Source: Stercorarius parasiticus
Taxonomy: Eukaryota; Chordata; Aves; Charadriiformes; Stercorariidae
Length of the DNA: 64,000 bases
Direction: 5' to 3'
NCBI GenBank assembly: GCA_013396915.1
Contig: VWZL01000107.1
Coordinates: 33,369 to 97,368 of the forward strand
Part shown: piece by piece, positions 25,287-38,380 of the stretch
How positions within the stretch are numbered: position 1 is the stretch's first letter
How the letters are laid out: each line of letters opens with the position of its first letter
The notes under the pieces: generated by a model
Told to the model about the DNA's origin: nothing
Databases searched by the model: none
What the model saw: only the letters and a program-made list of their open reading frames with translations
Program-made: the position numbers and the translations under genes

Positions 25287-25420
25287 TAAGTGAACGGATC
25301 ACAGGACTAGACGTCATGGGATCTGGATTGTTTACCTGACTCTCCTATTAATTCAGAATGACAAAAATCACTAAGCAGAGAACCTATTGCCTTATTTGAA
25401 AATTAAATTTAGCGGTACCA
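25287..25420 (+). mobile_element. Ancient MIR-type SINE relic
   Basis: On the plus strand the order of blocks follows the MIR consensus: a GGATCACAGGACTAG segment, ATGGGATCTGGATTG, then CCTGACTCTCCTATTAATTC, and a decayed ATGAC...ATCACTAAG...TGCCTTATTTG block corresponding to the consensus GTGACCTTGGGCAAGTCACTTAA...CCTCAGTTT. MIRs are tRNA-derived SINEs mobilised by L2-like LINEs and inactive for well over 100 million years. The boundaries are approximate and no terminal repeat is visible. The call is from recognition, without a search. Confidence 0.68.
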
Positions 25421-26329
25421 CTTATGTTCTTGGAATCCTTCTCAGTCTATGAAGGAAGAGTGCTAAATTAATGTTACCCTGAGAGGCAAAGAATACAATA
25501 ACTACAAGAGCACTCCTGAGTCATTGCACCCTATTTTAGGTAACTTATTCAACATCCTGTAGTCAACAAACCTAGCTGCTCAAAAATAACCTAATAAAAT
25601 CCAGGTCCCCACAGTAAAGATTACTTGGTTGTTGTTTGTAGCATACCTTAAGAGTCCTTAGACAAAAGATGTCTCACAAATGGTTAACACTGATTTCAGG
25701 AACTAAAGGGTTTACACAAAGCCTTTGTTTTGGCACATAAGAAAAAATGTGAACGTACACAAATAGAAGGATCAGTCAAGTTCCTGATAATATGACAGTG
25801 GGGTGGGATAAAAGTAGCATATGTCTGTATGAGCAGGGCAGAACGGGCACAAGTGTGTCTTAGCTGGTTGCGTATAAGGCAGTTGCCACCTGCAATCTGC
25901 AGAGCAGAAGTGTTAGGACAACAGGATACTTATCTGTCACTGGGTGGGATTTACCACTGTGGGCACAGCACTAGAACAGAATGCTTCTACGGCTCTCAGG
26001 CTGGACTTCCTGTGAATTACCAAGCCAGACTGCTGACAGACAGTAAATTTCTCTGTGCCCTTCCACGAAGACATATTCCCAGTGCCTGAGTGAGAATCAG
26101 CCTGCAGGTTTGTGGCAGGCAAGAGCACGGGACGTGGTTTTGGCATCATCTATTCACATATATCACCTTGTATGGCACTGAGCCTCATTTTCAGCTGATG
26201 TAATGATTTTAATGTAATTCAGCTGAGAATCTCACACACTGTCACCTTCTTGGACCTGAAAATTAAAATAAAACTTCACTTCTGATGGTGGCTTTTAAGT
26301 TCTCTCTTATTAAAGTTTGCATTAAGATA
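25421..26329. other. Noncoding DNA
   Basis: Unassigned. The part at about 25820-26150 is slightly GC-richer with overlapping short ORFs (86 codons plus, 70 codons minus) that show no domain. Confidence 0.5.
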
Positions 26330-26600
26330 TACTTTAGCTCGAGATGCCTTCCAGGGACCACAGCAGTGTCCAGTGCTACGTTATATAGCTGGTACGTCAG
26401 CACATGCATTAGTAAGTCAGTTGGGTGATGCATTGTTGGCGGTCAGCTCATTGTAGCTGCCAGACTTAGCCGATCACGTTAAATTTCTGCTAAATACCAA
26501 CACTGGCTTTCAAAGCAGCATGATCAGAACGCATATACCACTGTCGTAAACCGCATGCTAAAATACCAAGCATAAACCAACACATGGATTTATGAAAATA
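26330..26600. promoter_or_regulatory. CpG-retaining unique block, possible regulatory element
   Basis: Around nine CpG dinucleotides persist in about 230 bases of otherwise moderate GC content, including a GTACGTCAGCA half-CRE, GCCGATCACG and GTCGTAAACCGCATGC. There are no simple repeats and no ORF. CpGs usually decay in unconstrained vertebrate DNA, so this retention hints at constraint or a germline-unmethylated site. A recent insertion would also explain it. Low-confidence inference. Confidence 0.25.
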
Positions 26601-29600
26601 AATGCTTAAAATAATCAGGCAGGACAGAAATTGCAATTCTCACCTTTATTCCTGATCAGCTCAGCTTGTATTTCCTCTTGTCACACTTACACCTGTCTTT
26701 CTCCTGAGGCATAGACAAATGTATGACAAAGAGTAGACATTATGCTCTGCTAAGCAAGCTGACTGACAGGTACCAGGGTGCCTGTTCACCTCCGAACTTC
26801 ACCTTGTTACTGCCAGATTGGGGCTGATTCTCTTGAGCAAAGTATAAAACTGAAGGATGCCAGGGCAGGAGGGGGGTATCTGTATGGAGGTGCAGTGCTG
26901 CAGCGGGCACACCAGCACCTGGCCCGGCCCCAGGGAGACCCTGGGGAGCCTTTTCCTTGTGTTGCTGTTGTTGGGAAAACCACTCCTGGGTACCCAAGTG
27001 CTCACCACACCTGACTTGCGCCTCCCACATCATCAGTGGCAGGGAAAATGTGTCCAAAAAGAAAAAAAGCAGCAAAGCAAAACAAAAAACAAACCAAAAC
27101 CAAACCCAAGAAGTTATTACCTTGCACAGTGGGAAAACCTAATTGCAAAGAACTGCTGAACTGGTGCTGGTAACTGATGCACAAAGTAATTGCTACAGCA
27201 GAGGAGGGACTTGGAAGTACAGATCTTAATAAAAATTTTCAGCACCCACTAGGGATTTATTCCCTCTCCCCCGTGTCTCTCTGTTGTGATGACTGTCTCA
27301 TTTCTGTGATTATCAAGAGTGTCTTTCTTGGTCATGTTTTCCTCATCACAGCAAGTGTGTATTGCTAATGAGAATTTTTTCCAAGAAACAGAGATATACG
27401 CTGACAGTTTTTCAAACTGCAAACTAGAATGGAGACATTTCTGTTGTGAGGAAGTCTCAACAGCCATCAGCATCAAATCATACGCTACCCTGTCATCCAC
27501 CAGTTATGAGAAGAGGAGGGTAAAGAGATGCAGAGTAGCTTGAAGGAAAGACAACTGATGTTTTTTGTGCGGGTTTTTTTGAAGATAATTTTTCTAAAAG
27601 ATTTCTTAGAATTTCTCAATAAAATCCCTAGGCTGTTTATAGTAGCCTGTGACAGTTTCCATCATACTTTCAAAGTATATATAGAAAAAAAACTTTCATT
27701 AAACTAATTTAAAAGCATGGTGTTGATTCCAACAGAGGACATTGTCCGATGAGTAGGACTCAGTAACTTCCCAATACCCTGAATCAGCTACACATTATCA
27801 ATGATGCTGCACTGTGTGATGTAGTTCTCATGACTGTGCTCAGCACAGCATTGGTTTCCAATGCTTTGCCCATACTTCTATCCAGCCAAATGGGGGGTGT
27901 AATATGGTGGGACACAGAGTTTCTAATTCTCTCTGTTTTTTCACTCTGCATGATGTTTCACTCCCAAAGTGTTAAAGCACAGCCTAACACTCACTGTTTG
28001 AAATAAATACATAAATAGATAGAATAAATTACCACATGACAGTGTGGCATACTAAAACAACCCAAAGAAAGAGATTCAGCCTGAGCTTTAGTGAAGAAAA
28101 GTCCATCCAGAAACAGAAACTATAAAAAGCAAGGGGTGCTTTCACCAGAATTACATGACAAAAGAATGCCAGAACATGCACGCAAAATACGCTCAAATAA
28201 ATGTTCAAAAAAGGAAGGATATGACCAACAAAATTAATCCTTTACTATTTTGAAGCCAAGTGCCTTATATTTTCTTTTACCACTTTATCCTGATATATGT
28301 GAATCATGATCTTTCTCCTGTACATATCACACAGCCGTAAGATAAGAATTCACCAGCTGAGGTTTTCCTGGCACATTTTCTAGAGCGGTGTGGAACAGTG
28401 ATCAAGCTGTGGCCTTTTTTTCTTCTTTTTTTTGGTTGCATTTGTCACAGCAAACTTTATTTATTCATTCAAGTCAATCTCCCATAGAGTGGCCTTTTGC
28501 ATCTACCAGGAAAACAACGTGTCACTGAGAAAAACAGCAGCATTGTGAGTCATGCTAGAAGCAGAGTTCACTGTCTGCTGGCCCTCAGCCCAGATCCTGA
28601 AGTGTCCATGCTTATTTTGTAAGCCTGCATTACCATAATAGCAATATTTTATTAGCAGAGAATTTCAAACTCTTAACGTATGTCTGGCTTTTCATGGTTA
28701 CATAATGTATGCAAAGTCCAAGTATTTCTACACTTCCTTTTCACTTCAATCCAATGAAACACAACCTGGCTGCAACAACAGCCCCCCTTCTTTCCAGAAG
28801 TATTCTGGCACCCTCTTTCCCTCTTTCATATTGCCTTTTTTCTTGGAATAAAGCCGGCTTCTCAAACCTGTTCACCTTCTTCCACATTATCACTTTCAAA
28901 CACCTTTTATAACAATTCTCATATTGTGACTGTACAAACCATTTTGAGATCAAAGAGTTTGGAGTTGCCTGTAAACAAGAAAAATGCAGAAGATTTATGT
29001 GAGAAATTGTTTGGTGCTTTCCAAGCTGGACTTTTTTCTTCTTTTTTTCTCCTCACTTGTGCTGCTGGGTTTTTCCTTTCAGAATTGAGGATAGTTGCTT
29101 TTTCCACAGCTTCTGCTTTGGTCACACGGGGTGACCACCTGAGGCTTCATGAGGAGGATCCTCATTCTATTCTGGGACAAGCACTGGGGGACATCAGAAA
29201 ACACAAGACTGTGGCAACAGATAATAGCTGAAAGCATCAGCTTTCATACACTGATTGCTCTCATTGAACAGTCAAACTATAGAGAACCACCCGAACATAA
29301 TGAATAAAGCAAAACACAGCCCTCAAAATAAGACCTCCCCAAAAAACCCAAAACCACAACCCAAACCTCCACATTTTAACACAACTTTTCAACCAGAGAG
29401 TGTTTAGTAAGAGACAAAGGATGGTTCAGCATTAATGCTAATATAAAGTGATTCACCAGTGATGACATTTGTTTTTGGAGCAAATTAATGTTCCTGTGTG
29501 ATCTGAGTATAAATATTTGTGCTAAGAAAGATGATAAAAAATGGAGATAGGGTCCAGGAATAGGATAGACCACTGAAAATTTGGCTCAAAACTTTAAAAT

Positions 29601-32600
29601 GTTGAGCCTGTGCCAAGCAATCCGCTTCACCAAGGAAATCCCCAGTAAATAGCCTATTTCCTGAAAAGTGTACAGCAATTCTACAGACAGAAGTTCCCCT
29701 TCTGACTTGCAAATAGAAATAGTTTTAAACAAAAAAAGCAGCAGACTCAGTACAAGTAATTTGAACCCTGTATTCGGCATCATGAAGAGCTCTACACAAT
29801 GAAACAGTAAGGCATAGTACGGCCTTGCCAATTAGTTGCCCACTTGCAGCTTTAAGAACTGAAATTAAAATGTTCATTGGGACACGGATGAAGATGAAAC
29901 TTGAATTAAGAAATGGAAAAAAATATATTCCATCCTCCACTGCTCCAAGAATGCTTCAGAAAAATAAGAGTCAATGCCGATACAGCCACATGAATATCAA
30001 ACCAAGCACAAGGGAGCTGACAAACAGCTCACAAACAAAGGAATGTACATCAGAACCAGAAAATGGACTTGGTCCCAACTTATGTCTTCAGACACTCCCA
30101 AGATCACATTGTTTTAATCAGATTTATAGTACCAGTACATAGCTAAACTGTTAGTGAGCACATATGCCTTACTGTATGTTCTATAATCATTATGGGTAGC
30201 AAGCCATTGCATTTCTTTGTAAAGGATCAATATTCTGCTATGATCTATTACAACACTTGGAGAAAGGGGGATTGCAGTCTTTGCAGTACTGCCAATATGG
30301 GCAAAACTCTGCCATAAACACCCCACAGCTGTTCCCTACTCAGTCGTCCAAAACGTTTATTGTCTTCCTGAAAACTCTCCACAAATAATGTCTGTCTAGT
30401 TAGTGTTTGTAGCATGGCAGTCAGTGCTTGGCTCATACCTGATGGGCCCTGGCAAAGATGGGACCATGGAGATTGTGGCCTAAGGTCCACATCTTTATTT
30501 TCCATTATGTCATTCTGAAAAGTAATAAAACCATTTAATGCCATCTTCACCAGTATGACAAGAATGCCTTCAGCAAATGGCAGAAGCAGCTATGGGAATT
30601 ACTTACTCCACAGTGTCTTTGCTTAACAACAAAAGAAAAGGGCTCACAGTGAAACCAGTATGGAAGAAAACATCTTTCAGTCTGTCTCTCTCCATGCTCT
30701 TTAAACATTAAGGATGTAACTGAACAGGTGTCAGAGGGAGGAACAAGGGTTGGGAGCCTAACAGCAGCTTTTAGCATGAAACAAGAGCCATAGACAAAGC
30801 CTGAGGCTAGAATATAACATCCCAGGGTCACTTTCCAAAGCACCATAAAAAGAAGCAGGATAAATCCATCTTCTTGCATGCATATAAAATAACTGTCAAA
30901 GTAAGTAATCTTACCAGCATCTTTTGTCCATTTTTAAGGGTCTAAATGCCGTAATTAGCTCTACATACCTAATCTGGTGTAAAGCCTTGGCACGATATTG
31001 GGCTAATATTGCTGTGCTACTTCCATATGTAAGCAAGTGCTTCTAACAGCATTGATCTGCACTGCATGCAGGCAGCGCCTCAAACCAGCACAGCCTGGGG
31101 TATCTGCATGATTCTCCACTGCACAGTGAAGATGTGCTCTTAGATGTTTGTAAGGAATTACAAATTTTCACTTCCTTTGCTAGCCATTAACCTATGAGCC
31201 ATGTGCCAAGGGACAGCGAAAGGGAAATTTTTCTCAATTTTAAAGTAAAAGTTTAAGATAGTATCAGTCATAATCTATATGTTTTCTTGATATATTTCCA
31301 GGTTTATTATATTTTCACAGTTTAACTGACAAACATAATCAAACCTAGTTTGCATCCTGTTGTCATGATTATCAGAAATTAGAAGAGGCTTTCTTTCAAA
31401 TACAGAAGCTGGTTTCAAGCACAGTTTCTCTTTCTCACCAACACTCTCTTAAACAACAAGTCATATTGGGCAATCAAAGACAATCTTCAGAAAGCCACAA
31501 ATCAGACATCACGTAAAGATATTCTGGTCTTTTTTTAGAGTGCTTCCTCTTTCCTACTTTAAATAAAACTGAAAGGAAACACATTTTTATTCACAATATA
31601 AGAGAAATAGTTCAGAGAACTATTTCCTCAAAATCTTCACTACTCAATAAATGATTTAAAATTTAAAAAAAAGTAAAAATTCCTGCATATTGAAAAATCA
31701 TGGCTATTCTCTTTCACTTTTATTTTAACTATTCCAAGTTTACGTTCAAAATAAAAGGTTCAACATCAAAAAAAGCTTAGTTCCTGCAATCCCTGCAAAC
31801 ACCTTCCTAGAGTAATAGTCAGGTAATAGAATAATGGATTAATAACCACCTTTTCCAGGTCAAGTTGCTACCCATCCTATATGAGAAGACACCGCTTGGC
31901 ATTTCTGCTCTCATGACAAGCATCTTCTCCCTTTTGGCGAAAAAGCAATGAAAATCTAGTAACAGCTGCCTGTTTTAGGTCAGCATTTCTTCAAAGCAGG
32001 ACCTGCTGGCAGAGCCATGTGTAGTGACTTTTAACAGCCACTGCAGCAGAGTCTCTGGTGTCTTGGAAAGACCACAGATGCAGCAGGGTGTCAGATAAGT
32101 CGAACTTCTCCATCAGTACCACAGTGCTGACACCACTGGAGGTTACTCGTCTGTGGACCTGGACTAAAACACAGCAAGTAGCCACAAAAAGCAGCCAACT
32201 GAGAAGGCCTCAGTGCTATTTCCCATCGCTGCTCCATCTCTCAGATGCCAGTAAATGTGCTGGACTTCCAAGAATCCATACTATGACAACTTCCTACCTG
32301 GCAAACAAGATATATCTTTTGCTATCCAACTGCTCACGATCCTCAACTAATTAGAAATAAAAAACTGTTCAACTATCTGCATCTCCCATCCTCCTAAAGT
32401 TCCATTTCGCTAACAGCAGAATCAATGGCACTAATGAATAACGACAACAACCAGTACCAAGCAAGAGGAGACACCAAGATAACTTTTAGCATCATAATGA
32501 AGTGCAAGTCAAAACATAGGCACTATGCAGGTACAAAAAAAATAAAATTACATCCATATTCATATGTTGCAGCAGCCTTGGCATTGCTTAGAGATGATAT

Positions 32601-33662
32601 TCCATCAAAACTAAACTGCAATAGTTATATTCAGAAATGGACTCTGTTGCCAAACACTTGGAGCCAATCTTCACATATCAAAAATGGAGGGGAAAAAGTG
32701 TCTCCTTTCAAAGTCAGTGACTTCCAGTGACCAAAAAAAGGCTAGGCCTGTGTTCACAATTAGAAATATTAATCAAAATCTACCCACATAAGACATCTTT
32801 TGTTCACCAGCACTCTTACAGCTTTCTTTGGAAGTATAGTGCTTCTAATTTTAAGCCTGCAGCATATATGGGTCTTTTATACCAGGACAAGTCACAACTG
32901 TGTGCGTTCAACAATAAACGGTACTTACACATTTAAAAACTATATTTGGGGCATTAATTTAATACTATCATAATACCTCCACAAGGAGGATGCAGCAAAA
33001 GAAACATCACTGTTGTATTCTCTAATACCAAGTACATATTCTCTAATACGAAGTTCTGCAAAGATATCCAAATTCAGTGATTTCTTTGGGATTTTATTAT
33101 CTTTTTTTGTCTTTTCCTCCAAATCACTATATAAAGTAACTGGGTGGATGGTGAAAAAAACCCCATGAGAACTTTTTACTCCCACAGTAGTTTCCCACAT
33201 CTCCAAAAATAAACATACCGTTATGTTTTTACACTTGCTGTAGGTTCCACTACATAAAATTTTGAGGGCGATGGGGGTTTCCAGTTTATATACACAGTGG
33301 TATATTGCAGCATCAGTGCTAGCAGGAAGCTGCTCTCTTTACAAAAAGGGAAGCTGGCTGCCTGCAGTCTTCTGAAGTCACAGCCTAGTTTAACCCTATA
33401 TGGGCATATCCACCTTCTGCCAAAGCCGAGCCCATTCAGTCTTTTCAAGTGTTATATGTGGTTGCAAGAAGCAGAATAAGAAATGACAGAGTAAGTGTGG
33501 ATTGCACCCATGCGTATGCCTAATTCATAATGCAGCAACTACAAAAGGTCACATCTTGCTAATGCTGAAGGTCAAGACAAACTTTGCCTGGTAACTGCAC
33601 ATGGATCACATTCACACTATGGCATTAAGAGGCTTTCTCTGATTCTCAGGCACGATGTAATA
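26601..33662. other. Noncoding DNA, unassigned
   Basis: No gene or named repeat can be supported over about 7 kb. Near 26740-27160 overlapping frames on both strands arise in a GC-richer patch followed by an A/C-rich run at about 27050-27110; none resembles a protein family. The frames at 28926-29231, 29825-30142, 30248-30550 (minus) and 30547-30879 (minus) are 100-110 codons and lack domains. A 21-bp-period duplication of TATTCTCTAATAC is at about 33016-33049. Confidence 0.5.
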
Positions 33663-34105
33663 TGTTCAGAGGGACGGAGCACCTCTGCTATGAGGAAAGG
33701 CTGAGAGAGTTGGGGGTTGTTCAGCCTGGAGAACGGAAGGCTCCGGGGAGACCTTATAGCAGCCTTCCAGCACCTGAAGGGCGCCTACAGGAAAGATGGG
33801 GAGGGACTCTTTGTCAGGGAGTGTAGCGATAGAATGAGGGGTAACGGGTTTAAACTGAAAGAGGGTAGATTTAGATTAGATATTAGGAAGAGATTCTTTA
33901 CTGTGAGGGTGGTAAGGCACTGGAACAGGCTGCCCAGAGAAGTTGTGGATGCCCCATTCCGGGAAGTGTTCAAGGCCAGGCTGGATGGGGCTTTGAACAG
34001 CCTGGTCTAGTGGGAGGTGTCCCTGCCCAGGGCAGGGGGGTTGGAACTGGATGATCTTTAAGGTCCCTTCTAACCCAAACCATTCTATGATTCTATGATT
34101 CTGTG
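33663..34105 (+). mobile_element. CR1 LINE, 5'-truncated 3' end
   Basis: A well-preserved CR1 3' end in sense orientation. It begins in the ORF2 C-terminal part (HLCYEERLRELG). A G run at 33712-33716 appears to carry one extra G, which shifts the frame. The frame then continues as LRGDLIAAFQHLKG, GRFRLDIRKRFF, HWNRLPREVV and ends at a TAG at 34008-34010. The ATG-less open frame from 33717 is a remnant, not an independent gene. The 3' UTR follows with TTGGAACTGGATGATCTTTAAGG, and the element ends in three 8-bp units, ATTCTATG, ATTCTATG and ATTCTGTG (34082-34105), with no poly(A). CR1 usually makes no clear target-site duplication, and I see none. Low decay suggests a younger insertion than the copy at 23.5 kb. 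The element cannot transpose. Confidence 0.95.
34082..34105 (+). repeat. CR1 terminal 8-bp microsatellite
   Basis: Three tandem octamers of the ATTCTATG type, the last with one change. In CR1 elements these form the 3' terminus recognised by the element's own reverse transcriptase, and they fix the orientation as plus. Confidence 0.95.
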
Positions 34106-37100
34106 TCCTGCTCTAGACTTATTTGTCATCCTCACGAGTTGACAGGAAAAGCAAAAGGAGATACCCTACAACAGGAAGTTAATACTTTGTTATTAGAGCA
34201 CTTTAGGCTTTACTGAAAAAAGAAATCTTTACAAGGAAACTGCATAAACATAGCCAGCTTCCTGGTAACCATGTTTACTAATAACACAATCTAAATACAA
34301 TTGTGTGCTCCTACTGCATTAGGTTCTGATAGCATCTACAGCAGAGCTTGGAAGGCCTGCCAGGTGGTCTTTGAATTATTTATACAGAAGTCATCTTCAT
34401 CCTCAAAGTCATTGGAGAAGCTCTGATCAATCAGTAACACATTTATTGATTTTTAAAAAACAAACAAAAAAACACAAACAAAGCATTTTCACTTCAGTTC
34501 CAGGCAAAATCAGCAGCTGTTAGCACGGAAGTGAAACAGCATTTCTTCATTGATATTATTAACACGGAAAAACCTTGGACCACATGAAAGTAACAGAACT
34601 ATGTACATCCAACTCAAAATTGCATTTTTCATGTTTATTGGTTACTTCCTATATTTCCTTTTGTTTGTAGAATGAAAAAAAAAAAAGAAATCAGATTTTG
34701 CTTTGAAAACAGAGTTACTTTGATTTAAAATAACCCATAGATTAATTGAGACAACATGAGCCCTACAAGTTTTTTAAAAGTTGGTTTAAACTAAGAGATT
34801 GATCAAGCACTAACTGAAAACAAAATTCATTGATGATATTGGATCACTTTGGAAAATTCAGACTTGAAGTTACAAGTAAATGAAGATTTAGTCCTTAATT
34901 CCTTATGGCCATGAAGTCATTATAGCTCTCTTAACTGACCATTAACCTACTTGGTGTAAAATATTATAAAATATTTATACATTTAGTCCCACACTTTTTT
35001 TTTATGCAAATAAGTGGGGTTTTTTAGTCTGATTTTCAAGGGAAATAAGTTTTGTGTGCTTATTCCATTTGTCTATCAAGCTCCCTCAATAGTTAATTCC
35101 AGTGAGTAATTCAGATGTGAAAAAGGTAGAGGTCTTGGTGCTAAAGAAATACCTGCTCAGAGAAGAACAACTCAGGCTAGTGCCACCACTGAAGGAAAAG
35201 AGCTTCAGCTGTTACAGACCTGTGTGGCTGGTGCCAGCCTGCACACTTACAGCTCTATTTTAATTTTATATTTAGGGGGGGAAAAAAAAGAAAAAAAACC
35301 ACCTTGAAACTACAAACACCTGCACCCAACTCAGTGGTACTAATCATAACATAAAGTTCAGCTTAGTAATGCAGCAACAGTAACTTTTCTGCAGAAAAAA
35401 AATTTCAAAAAATCTCAAGTCCTACTAAAAACCTACAAGAGTCTGTTTTGAAGTCGGTCTGTGGTGAATTATCTCTGTGTTTATCACAACTACAGTGTGT
35501 CTTGAAACAGCTTAAGCTTGGATGGTCTTCAGTCCTTTTTATCTAGTGTGCCAATAGAATTGTTGCCAGTTTCTCTATATTCTTTATCTTTATGTTGCAT
35601 TTAAGACAGTTTAGCAGATATTAAACACCTATATAGTTAATGATTTATCCATCATTCTGATGAGACATGATTGTGCTGTCACTTTCATTTATGGCTGCCA
35701 TAGTACTTCCCAAGAAGAAAAGAAGATCTATTATTCTTCTATCACCATAACTGCATTAAGGAATAAAATTCTAAATTCTAAGGCTTTTGTTAAACAGTTT
35801 TCAGAATGCAGTTTAATAACCCGCCAATTTAGCAATGTAAATATTATTGATATTCTACTAGATATTGCTTCTTAATGACTATTACAAAACTGCTGTCCTT
35901 GGGGCTGGGGGGGAATTAACCCTCCCAACCCCTTTCCTATTGCCCTTCTCTTGGCACCTAGTATTTAAAATTCTGCCTTTTTCCCTTTTTTGTAATACCA
36001 TAACTTGTGCTATTTCCTCCTTCTTATGACTCTCCCCTCTCTAAAACTATGCATGTCAAATTTTCTTCTGACACAACAACACATTTCCAGTGGAAAATAA
36101 CATTGTGTTCTGAATAGTAATCCATTGCACCCCTTGTTTTAAGGGGAAGGAGGCAAGACACATGACAAAAATCATAGAGTGAAATAGCTGGAAGTCCACC
36201 CACTGGGAAAGGCTGGATGGCAGAACCACTGTGCAATACTGCTGTAAAGAAATGCAAAGTAAGTATTATTTTACTTTTTATGATTCTTATGTAAAAGTTT
36301 CTTTTTTTATTTGAAAGCACTGGTGTAGGATAATTTATAGTTAGAGATTTATATTGTTCAGAAATCACACTGGGCAGTCCTAGACTTGAATAAGAATTAG
36401 TTCAGACATTAGAAGCAGGTACAGAAAGAATCTTTTTGAAGCCTAATTGTGCACTGGGAAATGCAGGCAAATGACACTGAACAGTGGCAATGGTTCATTG
36501 TAAAATTCAATACTGTTGATATTTGCTTTCAAAACCCTCTTACCCTCCTTCACCCATCCATCCTTTCCTTCCACCACTGCAGACAAACCTCTGATTAAGG
36601 GACTCATTACGTGCTGCTCAGTCATCCACTCCTCCGATCTCATCTAAACACATACCTCTCTTGTAAAAGTCAAATCTTTCTTATCCATTATTATCATTCA
36701 TCTCAGATACTATGCCCCATACAAAATTAAATTAAATATATTCCACCAGCCTCTTCCAAATGTATGCTACCAGCATATAATCATGTCCCTATCTTGTTAC
36801 CTTCCTTTTCTAAACCATTCCTCCACTTTTCCTCTATGGAAACGCCAGCCCCATTTCCATAAAGGTATGCCATCTTTTGTGGTCACCTTTATGCTTTCTT
36901 CCTCATTTCCTTTGTCAATTGCTCGGTTTCCTTAGTCTCCTTATTTCTACATCCGTATTTAAATTTCTATACCGTTATACAAAATCCAATACACAACCAA
37001 ATAAATCCACTACTGACACACTGTCTTCATTAACTACAAACTAACATCACCTACATAGAAAATTCCTTTTGCTGTTTCCTGATTTGCCTCTGCTTGGAAG

Positions 37101-37900
37101 ATTTCAGACTGTAGACATATCTGGATAGAAAGAATTCGTCTTATTATTTTACTTATCAAGGATATATTACCACTAAGGAAACTGATTCAGGTTTCCAACC
37201 AGAATACACCTAGTATTTTTTCTGTATGATTTAACTGAGCTTCTGAAGAATGTTTGGTATACTGTGGATGTTACTGTGTAAAAATGAAGTGCAAAGAATG
37301 ATCAAATGAAAACTGATTTATAAATAAATAAATAATCAACAAGTTTAATTCCAGAGTGTTGGTGCTTAGCTGCCAGATTTCCATAGAAAACATTGTAAAT
37401 AATCTGCAACTACCTTTGCAGGAATTTTATATTTTCCTGAAAAAGATAATCAAATTAAGACATTTGAGAGACGCTGCTCTAAAGTCATACTAAACTGAAA
37501 CCACAATTTTGGAGAGATTTTAGCAGCAATGATATAAAAAAGCAGCCAGTTAGAAATACCTGCCCAAAACATACTTCCTTTCCTTCGCAGCATCTGCACA
37601 CTGGTCTAACTGGCAAGTCAATTCCTATAACCCTAATACATAGAGAAAACAGCAGAACAACTTTGGTTTCGCTATAGCTCAAGGAGGACCATAGCAGGAA
37701 TGGAAGTTCCCAGTCAGTACCCGTCAGCCCAGCACATGACACCTACGTAGTGGAAGCTGAGACTCAGAATTTCCTCTCGTGCACTACCCTCTGTAGCACT
37801 TTCATTTTTTCTGGGGTATAATTGTAATGGAAAACACAGGGCTCACCGCAGTCCCCAGCACACTTTTCCTGAACATAGACGTGAAAGAGCGGTGAAGCAG
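34106..37900. other. AT-rich noncoding DNA
   Basis: Nothing nameable. Short A, T and G runs occur, for example seven G at 35274-35280. ORFs up to 114 codons (36024-36368, minus) show no recognised family. Confidence 0.55.
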
Positions 37901-37989
37901 CTCTTTGCTTCTGTGACAGAATAAAGCTGGGACAGAGTCCGGCGCGCAGGGTGCCCGAGGTGCGAGAAGACATGGTCCTTGAGAGCCCG
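37901..37989 (+). other. Small CpG cluster ending at a possible splice donor
   Basis: About five CpGs sit within 30 bases (37940-37970), in contrast with the CpG-poor surroundings. The stretch ends in CCG|GTAAGT, which gives a 7-of-9 match to a 5' splice site with the intron starting at 37990. An AATAAAG motif lies just upstream at about 37920. Three readings fit: a minor first exon, the R-U5 part of an old LTR, or chance. Small ORFs on both strands are unassigned. Confidence 0.2.
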
Positions 37990-38368
37990 GTAAGTTTTGT
38001 GCAGTGCTGTGCTCTATACTATCTGTTCCCATGTGCTGCTGGTGTTTTAGGAGGCATATACGCCCCTGAGCAAACTACAGCGAAAGGTATTGCTACTGCA
38101 GTGATGCCAGAGTTCAGCCATCGAGAGACAGCTAGCCATGTGTGATTTAGACTAATTTAATACTATGTTACAGAGAAAGCACGTTTAAAATTATGATGCA
38201 GCTGATAAATTCACTGGTTGGTCTGTGTCTTATGTCATACTTAGATCACATGTAATGCATTCATAACATCCAAAAGGAAGATTATGTGGTGGTAGCTTTA
38301 TACAATGCTGTTGTGGATAAATGGAAACAGAGGCTGATATTTCGTGTTATTGTGGCACATGAATTTTA

Positions 38369-38380
38369 CCCCCCCCCCCC
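38369..38380. repeat. Poly(C) tract, 12 bases
   Basis: A 12-base C run followed by TTTT. Long C/G homopolymers are rarer than A/T runs and may be length-variable. Confidence 0.88.

Noticed and set aside
26740..27159. Overlapping ORFs of about 60-111 codons on both strands
   Set aside because: Several frames are open at once because of locally raised GC and the A/C-rich tail. None looks like a protein family.
29083..29231. Possible exon after a good acceptor (pyrimidine tract and AG at 29081-29082)
   Set aside because: There is no matching donor at the end of the open part and no recognised protein. Pyrimidine tracts followed by AG are frequent here.
30248..30879. Two adjacent minus-strand ORFs of 100 and 110 codons
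   Set aside because: They resemble a split gene at first sight, but neither has recognisable domains or convincing splice signals between them.
33717..34010. 98-codon ORF as an independent host gene
   Set aside because: It is the C-terminal tail of CR1 ORF2, begins at TTG rather than ATG, and is followed by the CR1 3' UTR and terminal octamers.
36170..36240. AATCATAGAG as a minus-strand CR1 end
   Set aside because: Only the first ten bases resemble the CR1 terminus. The following sequence does not follow the CR1 3' UTR.
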